A stretch of 64,000 bases of DNA. Source: Mesorhizobium plurifarium. GTDB lineage: Bacteria; Pseudomonadota; Alphaproteobacteria; Rhizobiales; Rhizobiaceae. Of this stretch, positions 35,585 to 48,003 are shown in pieces (the stretch's first letter is position 1; each line of letters opens with the position of its first letter). A program made the position numbers and the translations under genes. The stretch lies in the NCBI GenBank assembly GCA_000824785.1, contig CCNB01000043.1:436107-500106 (forward strand), written 5' to 3'. The notes beneath the pieces are model-generated. The model was given only the letters and a program-made list of their open reading frames with translations, searched no databases and had not been told where the DNA came from.

Positions 35585-35992
35585 ATGTCGGCAACGGGCT
35601 GTGCCTTGCTTGGGTTCGTGACTTGGACCCTCTTATTGCTCATATGGATGGAAATCCTGCGCACCCATCTCGTGGTGAGCGGCCGCGTCCTTGCGAATGG
35701 CTTTGCACCGGACAACGCCGGCCTTTCGCCCTTCCTGCAGCGGCTGGCGCGCGCCCACGCCAATTGCATCGAAGGCCTTCCCATATTCGGAGGTCTCATG
35801 GCCCTGGCCATGATGAGTTCGCGCACCGCGATTACCGACCCGCTCGCATATTGGTTTCTCGGCGCGCGTCTGATGCAGTCGGCCATTCATCTGACGTCGA
35901 CAAGTCCGATCGCCGTCAAGGCTCGATTCTCGGCGTTCGCGGTCCAGATGGCTATCGGCCTCTATTGGGCGATAAAGCTGCTGCTCAGCTAA
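35585..35992 (+). CDS. MAPEG family membrane protein
   Basis: A 135-residue integral membrane protein with four predicted helices. The signature RAHANCIEGLPIFGG near residue 56 matches the MAPEG family (membrane-associated eicosanoid and glutathione metabolism). Bacterial members may act as microsomal-type glutathione transferases, but most are uncharacterised. GGGGGA precedes the ATG. Confidence 0.85.
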   Translation: MSATGCALLGFVTWTLLLLIWMEILRTHLVVSGRVLANGFAPDNAGLSPFLQRLARAHANCIEGLPIFGGLMALAMMSSRTAITDPLAYWFLGARLMQSAIHLTSTSPIAVKARFSAFAVQMAIGLYWAIKLLLS

Positions 35993-36127
35993 AGCATCGA
36001 AAGCGGGAACCGGTTTCGGGATGAAGACATGCGTAAAATCAAAACTTAAATGCTTGGAGCGAATCTGAAAGATCGCGACGCGCTTTAGGGCGTCTCACCA
36101 TTTCCGTGAAACGGTGAAACGCTCTAA
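35992..36127. repeat. compound intergenic palindrome, AAAGCAT module
   Basis: TAAAGCATCGAAAGCGGG with CCGGTTTCGGGATG, then a GGAGCGAATCTGAAAGATCG segment, then CTCACCATTTCCGTG pairing with AAACGGTGAAACGCTCTA. The first two parts match the element at 54151-54256 closely. It fills the gap between the MAPEG gene and the end of gltD. Confidence 0.8.
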
Positions 36128-36139
36128 TGGATCGCCGCT

Positions 36140-37594
36140 TTAGCGCGGCAGCACCGTCGATCCCATCAGCGCCTCGTCGATCGAGCGCGCCGCCTGGCGA
36201 CCCTCGCGAATCGCCCACACCACCAGCGACTGGCCGCGGCGCACGTCGCCCGCCGCGTAGAGCTTGTCGACGCTGGTCTTGTAGTCGCGGTCGTTCGCCT
36301 CGACATTCCTGGAGCGGCGGCTGTCGGTGACGACCTTGATCTTGCCGTCGAGCTCTTTCATCAGGCTGTCGCTCGCCGGACCAGCAAAGCCGATGGCGAT
36401 GAAGGCGAGATCGGCGCGGATGACGAACTCCGTGCCGGGGATCGGCTTGCGCTTGTCGTCGACCTCGCAGCAGCGCACACCCGTCAACTGGCCGTCCTCG
36501 CCGATGAATTCGAGCGTCGCCACCTGGAATTCGCGCTCGGCCCCTTCGGCCTGCGAGGAGGACGTGCGCATCTTCGTCGCCCAATAGGGCCAGACGGAAA
36601 GCTTGTCTTCCTTCTCCGGCGGCTGTGGGCGGATGTCGAGCTGGGTCACGCGCACCGCGCCCTGGCGGAAGGCGGTGCCGATGCAATCCGACGCCGTGTC
36701 GCCGCCGCCGACCACGACGACATGCTGGCCGCCGGCGATGATCGGGTGCGAGGGCCAAGCTACCGACTGGATCGGCTCGCCGCCGACGCGGCGGTTCTGC
36801 TGCACGAGATAGGGCATGGCGTCATAGACGCCGCTGAGGTCGCTGCCCGGAATACCGGCCGGGCGCGGCGTTTCGGAGCCGCCGCAATAGAGCACGGCGT
36901 CGAACTCCTCGATGAGATCGGCCACCTTCATGTCGACGCCGACATTGACGCCGCAATGGAAGGTGACGCCCTCGCCCTGCATCTGCTCGATGCGCCGGTC
37001 GATATAGTGCTTCTCGATCTTGAAGTCGGGGATGCCGTAGCGCATCAGCCCGCCAGGGCGGCTCTCGCGCTCATAGACATGCACGTCGTGGCCGGCGCGG
37101 CCGAGCTGCTGCGCCGCCGCCATGCCGGCGGGGCCGGAGCCGATGACGGCGACACGCTTGCCCGTCTTCTTTTCCGGCGGATAGGGCCGGATGTGACCGG
37201 TCTCGTAGGCCTTGTCGGCGATCGCTTGCTCGACCGTCTTGATGGCGACCGGAATGTCCTCGAGGTTCAGCGTGCAGGCTTCCTCGCAAGGCGCCGGGCA
37301 GATGCGGCCGGTGAACTCCGGGAAATTGTTTGTCGAATGCAGGTTGCGGATCGCGCTGTCCCAGTCGCCATTGTAGACGAGGTCGTTCCAATCCGGGATC
37401 TGGTTGTGGATCGGGCAGCCCGTCGGTCCATGGCAATACGGGATGCCGCAATCCATGCAGCGAGCGGCCTGTTTCTCGACCTCCTTGTCCGACATCGGCA
37501 GCGTGAATTCGCGGAAATGCCGGATGCGGTCAGAAGCCGGCTGGTACTTGTGCACCTGCCGGTCGATCTCGAGAAAGCCTGTTACCTTGCCCAT
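36140..37594 (-). CDS. gltD: glutamate synthase small subunit
   Basis: NADPH-dependent subunit of glutamate synthase, 484 residues. The N-terminal domain has the cysteine motifs CMDCGIPYC and CPAPCEEAC that hold two [4Fe-4S] clusters. FAD-binding GSGPAGMAAAQQLG (about 150) and NADPH-binding VVGGGDTASDC (about 290) follow. It passes electrons to GltB. It lies downstream of gltB on the same strand, 239 bp away with two large palindromes in the gap. Confidence 0.95.
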   Translation of the reverse strand: MGKVTGFLEIDRQVHKYQPASDRIRHFREFTLPMSDKEVEKQAARCMDCGIPYCHGPTGCPIHNQIPDWNDLVYNGDWDSAIRNLHSTNNFPEFTGRICPAPCEEACTLNLEDIPVAIKTVEQAIADKAYETGHIRPYPPEKKTGKRVAVIGSGPAGMAAAQQLGRAGHDVHVYERESRPGGLMRYGIPDFKIEKHYIDRRIEQMQGEGVTFHCGVNVGVDMKVADLIEEFDAVLYCGGSETPRPAGIPGSDLSGVYDAMPYLVQQNRRVGGEPIQSVAWPSHPIIAGGQHVVVVGGGDTASDCIGTAFRQGAVRVTQLDIRPQPPEKEDKLSVWPYWATKMRTSSSQAEGAEREFQVATLEFIGEDGQLTGVRCCEVDDKRKPIPGTEFVIRADLAFIAIGFAGPASDSLMKELDGKIKVVTDSRRSRNVEANDRDYKTSVDKLYAAGDVRRGQSLVVWAIREGRQAARSIDEALMGSTVLPR

Positions 37595-37676
37595 AGTCCA
37601 GTCCCTGCTGTCCGAAGGCACGCTTCTGCCGCGCACCCGTTAACCTCATAAGGCCGCCGTGGCAACCTTGGTTCCT

Positions 37677-37776
37677 AAAAGCAATTCCAGGAAAAGTGCG
37701 AAGCGGTTTTCCGTCCGGAATTGCGTAAAAACAAACAGTTAGAGCGGTTTGGCGGTTCTCGCCAAACCGCTCTAAG
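37677..37776. repeat. compound intergenic palindrome between gltB and gltD
   Basis: An AGCAATT module (GCAATTCCAGGAAAAG pairing with TTTTCCGTCCGGAATTGC) is followed by a perfect 16-bp stem, TTAGAGCGGTTTGGCG with its complement, around GTTCT (37739-37775). These dispersed elements separate two subunit genes of one enzyme and could attenuate or stabilise the transcript. Confidence 0.85.
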
Positions 37777-37799
37777 TCAGGATTGTTGGTGAGGATGCC

Positions 37800-37823
37800 G
37801 GCCGGGAAGTCGTCTTCCCGGCC
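37800..37823. repeat. hairpin just after gltB
   Basis: GGCCGGGAAG and CTTCCCGGCC pair perfectly around TCGT, ten bases past the gltB stop codon. No T run follows on the minus strand, so read-through into gltD is likely. Confidence 0.6.
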
Positions 37824-37833
37824 ATGCCCGAAA

Positions 37834-42570
<4,737 letters not shown>

Positions 42571-43048
42571 CGTCCTATCCTCCGTTCTCCACCTTGGCCC
42601 CGACTATCCCAGGGCGCTGGTTTGCCTTGGGAAGCGAGAATGCTTCCCCTTCATCTTGCTGCACGTCTCGCGAAATCCATCGAACCATACGGCCATACGC
42701 CCGGTTCGCATCCGGTATCGTACAGGTCAGAGTCGGGCCGTCTACCCGCCGCTCGCGACAATGGCCGGATTGGCAACGATGATACGCCAGTCCAGCCTGT
42801 TTTGTGCGACAAAATAAGACAGCACTACTGTCCTAAATTTTTATGGCAGAAATCAGGGACCTGCACAAGACCGATTCACAAAAAACTTGGGCGCGCCGCG
42901 ACACAAAATTTCGTGACGAGCGCTGGAAACGCAAGCTTTGGTCTGGGTGTTTCGAGGTGACGCGCTGGCTTCACAGCTTTGCCGGCGATTGGCCCTTGCG
43001 CTTCGATCGCCGAAGCGGTCAAGTCCCGCCGCTTTTGCCAATCACGAT
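42571..43048. other. intergenic region, 478 bp, between gltB and the threonine-aldolase-like gene
   Basis: No gene is convincing. The region holds the divergent promoters. Two dyads stand out: TAAGACAG-N5-CTGTCCTA at 42815-42835 in an AT-rich setting, and CACAAAATTTCGTG at 42902-42915. In-frame coding toward the plus-strand gene extends upstream of its chosen ATG but lacks protein character. Confidence 0.5.
42815..42835. promoter_or_regulatory. 21-bp palindromic operator candidate upstream of gltB
   Basis: TAAGACAG and CTGTCCTA form an eight-bp inverted repeat with one mismatch around CACTA, followed by TAAATTTTTAT. It is placed to control gltB (start about 245 bp away on the minus strand) or the divergent threonine-aldolase-like gene. 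The regulator is unknown. Confidence 0.4.
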
Positions 43049-44110
43049 ATGGACCTCTCGATGTTCTTTGCCTCCGACAACTGGGCGGGCGTCCACCCCG
43101 ACATCTCGGCCAACCTGTCGCGCCATGCCGCCGGCGTCGCCACCGCCTATGGCGACGGCGATCTGGACCGCGCCGTCTACCGCCGCTTCAGCGAGATCTT
43201 CGAGCGTGAGGTGCAGGTTTTCTTCGTCGCGACCGGCACCGCGGCCAACGCGCTTTCGATGGCTGCGTTGAACCGCATCGGCGGCATCGCGCTCTGCCAT
43301 TCCGAAGCGCATATGAATGTCGACGAGTTCGGCGCGATGGGTTCCTACACCGGTGGCGCGCGCACGGCGCCGGTGCATGGACCGCTTGGACGCATGAACC
43401 CGGAGCTTCTTGACCGCGCCATCAAGCGCTATTCGCAAGACCTTGCTCCCGCCGGCCAGCCGATGGCGATCACCGTCACCCAAGCGACCGAGGTCGGCAC
43501 GGTGTACAGCGTCGACGACGTCAAGGCGATCGCAGAGGTCAGCCGCCGCCACAAGCTGCCGCTGCACATGGATGGCGCGCGCTTCGCCAATGCGATCGCG
43601 GCGACCGGCGTCAGCCCGGCCGAAATGACCTGGAAGAGCGGCGTCGACCTCATCTCCTTCGGCGGCACCAAGAACGGCTGCTGGATGGCCGACGCGGTGG
43701 TGATCCTCAATCCCGATGTCGGCAAGGACCTGCGCCTGCTGCGCCAGCGTGCCGGACAGACCTTTTCCAAGGCCCGCTTCATCTCGGCTCAGTTCGAGGC
43801 CTATTTCACCGATGATTTGTGGCTGAAGATGGCCGGGCACGCCAATCAGATGGCAGCACTTCTGGCCGAGACCATCGAGGACGCGCCGGCAGGCAGGCTC
43901 GCCTGGCTGCCGCAGGCCAATGAGGTGTTCGCCATCCTCGCCCGCGAAACCGCCGACAAGCTGCAGGCGGCCGGCGCCAAATTCTACGAATGGGGCGTTC
44001 CGCAGGGTTTCGACGGCCATCTCGGCGACAAGGAAGCGATCTACCGCTTCGTCGCCAGCTTCGCGACCACGACGGAAGAAATCGACCGCCTCGGTCAACT
44101 GCTCGCCTGA
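43049..44110 (+). CDS. beta-eliminating lyase/threonine aldolase family enzyme
   Basis: PLP enzyme of fold type I, 353 residues, of the low-specificity threonine aldolase family that cleaves beta-hydroxy amino acids to glycine and an aldehyde. FFASDNWAGVHPDI at the N-terminus, HMDGARFANA near 173 and the PLP lysine K208 in FGGTKNGCW are visible. The start is uncertain: no ribosome site precedes the ATG at 43049, and another ATG is at 43061. A metallo-hydrolase gene follows after 10 bp, so they form an operon. Confidence 0.88.
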   Translation: MDLSMFFASDNWAGVHPDISANLSRHAAGVATAYGDGDLDRAVYRRFSEIFEREVQVFFVATGTAANALSMAALNRIGGIALCHSEAHMNVDEFGAMGSYTGGARTAPVHGPLGRMNPELLDRAIKRYSQDLAPAGQPMAITVTQATEVGTVYSVDDVKAIAEVSRRHKLPLHMDGARFANAIAATGVSPAEMTWKSGVDLISFGGTKNGCWMADAVVILNPDVGKDLRLLRQRAGQTFSKARFISAQFEAYFTDDLWLKMAGHANQMAALLAETIEDAPAGRLAWLPQANEVFAILARETADKLQAAGAKFYEWGVPQGFDGHLGDKEAIYRFVASFATTTEEIDRLGQLLA

Positions 44111-44120
44111 GGTCCCCGCC

Positions 44121-45014
44121 ATGACCAGGCCGCTCCTCGGCTCGACGATGCGGCTGGTCCGCCCGGCGCCGAATGTGATTGGCTTCTATGACGGCCGCGT
44201 CGACGGCATCCGCATCTGGTCGGACGAACCGAACTGGCTCGACGACGGCGCCTATACGCTCGGCATCTGCACCTATGCGATCGTCGACGGATCGCAGGCG
44301 CTTGTCTACGACACGCACATATCGCTGCCGCATGCCCGCTTCATCCGGCGAACCCTCGAAGAGATGGGCGTGACCTCGATATGCGTCGTGCTCAGCCACT
44401 GGCATGACGACCATATCGCCGGCAACGAAGTGTTCCAGGATTGCGAGATCATCGCCAACCGCCTCACCGCCGCGGCGCTCGAACGGGGCCGCGCCGAGAT
44501 CGAGGGTGGCAATCCGCCGATCAAGCCGCTCGTCCTGCCCAACACGATGTTCGAGGACAGCCTCAGCCTTGCGGTGGGAGCGATCCCGATCGAACTGCGC
44601 CAGGTCGAGATCCACAGCCATGACGGCACGGTGCTGCTGATGCCCGACGCCGGCCTGCTGCTGGCTGGCGACACGCTGGAAGACTCCGTCACCTATGTCT
44701 CGGAACCGGAACGCCTTGCCGAACATCTGGTCGACCTCGACCGCATGTCCGGTTGGCAGTTCGACCGAATCCTGCCCAACCACGGTTCCTTCGAGGCGAT
44801 CGAAGCGGGCGGCTATGACAGAAGCCTCATCGCGGCGACTGAGGCCTATATTCGCAAGCTGCTCGCCTGCCCGCATGACCCTGACCTGGCAAGGCAGGAT
44901 CTGAAAACTTTCGGCGCCGACATGTTTGCCGCGACGGCAGCCGAATATTTCGCGCCATACGAAGCCGTTCATCGGCAGAATGTCGAGGCTGTCGTTGCGG
45001 CAAAGAGCCGATAG
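44121..45014 (+). CDS. metallo-beta-lactamase-fold hydrolase
   Basis: A 297-residue hydrolase. The metal motif HWHDDH is at residues 93-98, followed by the further ligands in IHSHDGTVLL and LLAGDTLED and the histidine in LPNHGSFE. Members include glyoxalase II and quorum-quenching lactonases, but this one is not close enough to any to name a substrate. It follows the threonine-aldolase-like gene by 10 bp and so is probably cotranscribed. Its stop codon directly abuts the end of the convergent TauE-like gene. Confidence 0.85.
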   Translation: MTRPLLGSTMRLVRPAPNVIGFYDGRVDGIRIWSDEPNWLDDGAYTLGICTYAIVDGSQALVYDTHISLPHARFIRRTLEEMGVTSICVVLSHWHDDHIAGNEVFQDCEIIANRLTAAALERGRAEIEGGNPPIKPLVLPNTMFEDSLSLAVGAIPIELRQVEIHSHDGTVLLMPDAGLLLAGDTLEDSVTYVSEPERLAEHLVDLDRMSGWQFDRILPNHGSFEAIEAGGYDRSLIAATEAYIRKLLACPHDPDLARQDLKTFGADMFAATAAEYFAPYEAVHRQNVEAVVAAKSR

Positions 45015-45767
45015 CTAAGCCAGGAAAGGCCGCAACAGCAGCTCGAAACCCAGAAGGATCAGAAAAATCAGGAACCAGCGGCGAAAAGTTGCCGGGCTGA
45101 TCTTCTGGCGCAGCACCTGTCCCAGCCACATGCCGAGCAAGGCCGGCAGCACGGCAAGCGAGGACATCGCCAGATGTCCGGCGTCGAACGCGCCATGCGA
45201 GGCGAGACCCAGCGCCAGGGCGATCGTCGACACGGTGAAGGAAAGACCGAGCGCCTGGATCAGATCGTCGCGGCTGAAACCCAGCGCCTGAATATAGGGG
45301 ACGGCAGGGACCACGAAGACGCCGGTGCCGCCGGTGACCAGGCCGGTGAGGAAGCCCACGGCCGGCGAGGACCAGCGCTCTGTCCTCACCGGTACCGAGG
45401 GCTGCCGCGCCAGCAATGTGTAGGCAGCGTAAAGAATGAGCGCCGCGCCGAGGCCGGCTGTCGTCCATTTGACGTTGTCGCTGGCGAGCAGCCGGGCGCC
45501 GGTGATCGTGCCTGCCAGAATGCCGGCCATCATCAGCCAGAGCCGGCGCAGGATCGCGGAAAAGCTCGGCCCGGCGAAAAGCTGCCAGACATTGGTGACG
45601 AAGGACGGGACGATGAGCAGCGAAGCGGCTGTCACGGGCGGCATGATCGTGCCCAAAAGACCCATCGCCAGCGTCGGCAGGCCCATGCCGGTCACACCCT
45701 TGACCACACCGGCGAGCAGGAAAGTGATTGCGACGGTGAGTGCCGGCAACAGGGAAAAATCGGACAT
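45015..45767 (-). CDS. TauE/SafE family membrane transporter
   Basis: A 250-residue integral membrane protein with about eight helices and the family repeats GVVKGVTGMGLPTLAMGLLG and VGFLTGLVTGGTGVFVVPAVPYIQALG. Family members export sulfite, sulfoacetate or other organosulfonates, but the substrate here is unknown. AAGGA precedes the ATG. The gene is convergent with, and abuts, the metallo-hydrolase gene. Confidence 0.88.
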   Translation of the reverse strand: MSDFSLLPALTVAITFLLAGVVKGVTGMGLPTLAMGLLGTIMPPVTAASLLIVPSFVTNVWQLFAGPSFSAILRRLWLMMAGILAGTITGARLLASDNVKWTTAGLGAALILYAAYTLLARQPSVPVRTERWSSPAVGFLTGLVTGGTGVFVVPAVPYIQALGFSRDDLIQALGLSFTVSTIALALGLASHGAFDAGHLAMSSLAVLPALLGMWLGQVLRQKISPATFRRWFLIFLILLGFELLLRPFLA

Positions 45768-45833
45768 GGTCCTTCATGATCCCCCGCTGCATGCTTCAAA
45801 AGAGCCAGAGAGGCTCGTTGCCGATGGCACAAT

Positions 45834-45860
45834 AAAAAGCGGCGCCTCGCGGCGCCGCTT
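45834..45860 (-). terminator. intrinsic terminator of the hsp20 gene
   Basis: AAGCGGCGCC and GGCGCCGCTT pair perfectly around TCGC. On the minus strand a run of T follows, about 45 bases past the hsp20 stop codon. Confidence 0.85.
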
Positions 45861-45902
45861 CCGTCTCGGGAGGGAGACGTTGTCTGTGATGCAGTCCGCG
45901 GA

Positions 45903-46370
45903 TTACGCGGCGGCCTTGGCCTCGATCTGCTTGGCCTTGTCCGAGGACGAGGTGATCGCGATCTTGCGCGGCTTCAGCTCCTCGGGAATGTTGCGCTTGA
46001 GGTCGACGAAGAGCAGGCCGTTCTTCAGCGTGGCGCCTTCCACTTCGACGTGGTCGGCGAGCTGGAAGCGGCGCTCGAAAGACCTCGAGGCGATGCCGCG
46101 ATAAAGCAGCTCCGAACCCTCGCTGTTGTTCTCGTCCTTGCGCTCGCCCTTGACGGTCAGCACGTTGCGGTGGGCTTCGATCGAGATTTCGTCTTCCGAG
46201 AAGCCGGCAACGGCCATCGAGATGCGGTAGGCGTTCTCGCCGGTGCGCTCGATGTTATAGGGCGGGTAGGTCTGCGCGGTCTCGGGCTGGCCGAGCGTGT
46301 CGAGCATGGTGAACAGCCGGTCGAAGCCGACGGTCGAACGATAAAGCGGGGAAAAATCAACGTGACGCAT
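45903..46370 (-). CDS. small heat-shock protein, Hsp20/IbpA type
   Basis: ATP-independent chaperone of 155 residues that holds unfolded proteins. The N-terminus (MRHVDFSPLYRSTVGFDRLF) matches rhizobial class A small heat-shock proteins. The alpha-crystallin domain spans about 38-128, with the conserved YRISMAVAGFSEDEI and the C-terminal GLLFVDLKRNIPEELKPRKI. AGGAG precedes the ATG. Upstream lie a heat-shock-type promoter and a hairpin with the features of a ROSE thermometer, which implies double control by transcription and RNA melting. Confidence 0.93.
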   Translation of the reverse strand: MRHVDFSPLYRSTVGFDRLFTMLDTLGQPETAQTYPPYNIERTGENAYRISMAVAGFSEDEISIEAHRNVLTVKGERKDENNSEGSELLYRGIASRSFERRFQLADHVEVEGATLKNGLLFVDLKRNIPEELKPRKIAITSSSDKAKQIEAKAAA

Positions 46371-46375
46371 AAGGT

Positions 46376-46393
46376 GTTCTCCTGTTGAGCAAC
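46376..46393 (-). promoter_or_regulatory. ROSE-type RNA thermometer hairpin over the hsp20 ribosome site
   Basis: The leader RNA reads GTTGCTCAACAGGAGAAC just before the start codon. GUU pairs with AAC and CUC with GAG, leaving one bulged G in the UUGCU strand opposite the Shine-Dalgarno AGGAG. This arrangement is the hallmark of ROSE thermometers of rhizobial small heat-shock genes. The leader of about 100 bases has room for the extra upstream stems. The fold is judged by eye. Confidence 0.65.
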
Positions 46394-46478
46394 ATGGTTT
46401 GCGTGTGACCCGGTGCGAAACCCTCGCAAGGCGTTCCGGATAGGCCAGCGACCCCGACAATCGGCGGCCGCATCCCTC

Positions 46479-46507
46479 ATTTGGGAAGCTCAAAAAGCCA
46501 TTTCAAG
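46479..46507 (-). promoter_or_regulatory. heat-shock (RpoH) promoter of hsp20
   Basis: On the minus strand CTTGAAA is followed after 15 bases by CCCAAAT, close to the sigma-32 consensus CTTGAAA/CCCCATNT. Transcription would start near 46471 and give a leader of about 100 bases. Confidence 0.6.
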
Positions 46508-46684
46508 GTTTTCTTCGCGTCGCAATGTGGCCACGTTGATGAATGGTGGATGAACCACCGCTTCGGCATCCGTTCAGTCATGCAGCGCTAGGCTTTGACC
46601 AACGTGACAGACAAGCGGCGCCTTTTTCCCCGCGCCGCGACGAGGCCGAACCGGGTGCAACGTCCCTTCCTCCCGGATCGACAG

Positions 46685-46717
46685 AGGCCGGAAGTGCGCC
46701 GCAGGCACTTCCGGCCT
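46685..46717. repeat. 13-bp perfect hairpin upstream of the hydrolase gene
   Basis: AGGCCGGAAGTGC and GCACTTCCGGCCT pair perfectly around GCCGCAG, with TCCCTTT after it. It lies 119 bases before the hydrolase start and could be a terminator or attenuator of whatever transcript enters the gap between the divergent hsp20 and hydrolase genes. Confidence 0.6.
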
Positions 46718-46836
46718 TCCCTTTGGAAGTTGCCGGCCGCGCGGATCCTCCCAACGCTTTGCTTTTGCCGGCTGGCCGTCTATCACCATGCCGACGCCTC
46801 GCCCGTCCGGGCAAAGAGCAACCAACGACACGCCGA

Positions 46837-47793
46837 ATGACGGATCTTTTCCATCTGACCGAGGACAACCCCGCGCCGCAGAATGCCGCAGGCGGGTTCT
46901 TCACCACGCGTGACGGCAAGAAGATCCGCTACGGCGTCTTCGCCGCCGTCGCCCGTCCGTTGCAGGGCACGGTGGTTCTGCTGACCGGGCGCAACGAGTG
47001 CATCGAGAAATATTTCGAGACCATCCGCGATCTGGCCGATCGCGGCTTCGGCGTCGCCATCCTCGACTGGCGCGGCCAGGGCGATTCCAGCCGCCTGCTG
47101 CGCGACCGCCAGCGCGGCTATGTCCGCAGCTTCAGCGACTATACGCGCGACCTCGAGCAATTTTTCGAGGAGATCGTGCTGCCCGACTGCCGCGGCCCCT
47201 ATTACATCCTCGCCCACTCCACCGGGGCGGTGATTGCGCTGCTTGCCTCGCCGTCCATGGTCAACCGGGTGCGGCGCATGGTGCTGTTGGCGCCTTTTTT
47301 AGAGGTGCCGGACCTGCCGGTCTCGATCGCCACGGTGCGGCGCGTCTGCGCGATCTTCTGCGCGCTGGGCCTCGGCTGGCTCTACGCCGCGCTCGGTCCG
47401 CGGCCGAAAGTGCCGCCGCCTTTCGAGGTGAACAAGGTGACCTCGGACCCGCAGCGCTACCGGCGCAATGTCGGCATCTACGAGGCCTGGCCGCAGCTGG
47501 CGCTCGGCGGCCCGACCATCCGCTGGCTGAAGGCGGCGGCCGCTGCCGCGCAAGCCGTCAGCGATCCGGATTTCATGGCAAGGGTCAAGGTGCCGATGCT
47601 GATCGTCGCCGCCGGCGCCGACCGGGTGGTCTCGACCAGGGCGGTGGAAGCCTATGCCAGGAAACTGCGCGTCGGCTCGCTGTTGATGATCGACGGCGCC
47701 GAGCACGAGATCCTGCAGGAGAAGGACATCTACCGCGAGCAGCTGCTCGCCGCTTTCGACGCCTTCATTCCCGGCACCGGCGACGCGCCCTGA
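46837..47793 (+). CDS. alpha/beta hydrolase, lysophospholipase-like (PldB/S33 type)
   Basis: A 318-residue hydrolase. It has the oxyanion strand VVLLTGRNECIEKY, the DWRGQGDSSRL motif of monoacylglycerol-lipase/PldB relatives and the nucleophile S128 in LAHSTGA. The acid is in AAGADRVVS and the histidine in DGAEHEILQE. There is no signal peptide, so it is probably cytoplasmic or membrane-associated. The in-frame region upstream of the ATG at 46837 is unlikely to be coding because it contains a large hairpin. It probably acts on lysophospholipids or other esters. Confidence 0.87.
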   Translation: MTDLFHLTEDNPAPQNAAGGFFTTRDGKKIRYGVFAAVARPLQGTVVLLTGRNECIEKYFETIRDLADRGFGVAILDWRGQGDSSRLLRDRQRGYVRSFSDYTRDLEQFFEEIVLPDCRGPYYILAHSTGAVIALLASPSMVNRVRRMVLLAPFLEVPDLPVSIATVRRVCAIFCALGLGWLYAALGPRPKVPPPFEVNKVTSDPQRYRRNVGIYEAWPQLALGGPTIRWLKAAAAAAQAVSDPDFMARVKVPMLIVAAGADRVVSTRAVEAYARKLRVGSLLMIDGAEHEILQEKDIYREQLLAAFDAFIPGTGDAP

Positions 47794-47798
47794 TCCGC

Positions 47799-48003
47799 TT
47801 AGAGCAATTCCAGGGAAATGTGAGCTTTTCCGTCCGGAATTGCGTAAAAACAAGGAGATAGAGCGGTTCGCCGTTTCCGTGAAGCGGTGAAACGCTCTAA
47901 TGCGCGTCGCGCTGAAATGGATTCAGTCGACGCGCTTTAAGTCTTTGTTTTGATGCCTGTCGTTCCCCCAAAACCGCTGCGCACTTTTGGGCGACATGCA
48001 TTA
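47799..48003. repeat. composite of three intergenic palindrome modules
   Basis: From left to right come an AGCAATT module (AGCAATTCCAGGGAAA pairing with TTTTCCGTCCGGAATTGCG), a GAGCGGTT...AACGCTCTA module, and then the inverse of the GCATGTCGCCC/GCGCGTCG element found at 34066-34182. The whole gap between the convergent hydrolase and phosphatase genes is made of these elements. Confidence 0.85.

Noticed and set aside
46543..46836. N-terminal extension of the lysophospholipase-like gene
   Set aside because: The in-frame upstream codons cross a 13-bp perfect hairpin and give a low-complexity proline/arginine sequence. The family homology begins after the ATG at 46837.
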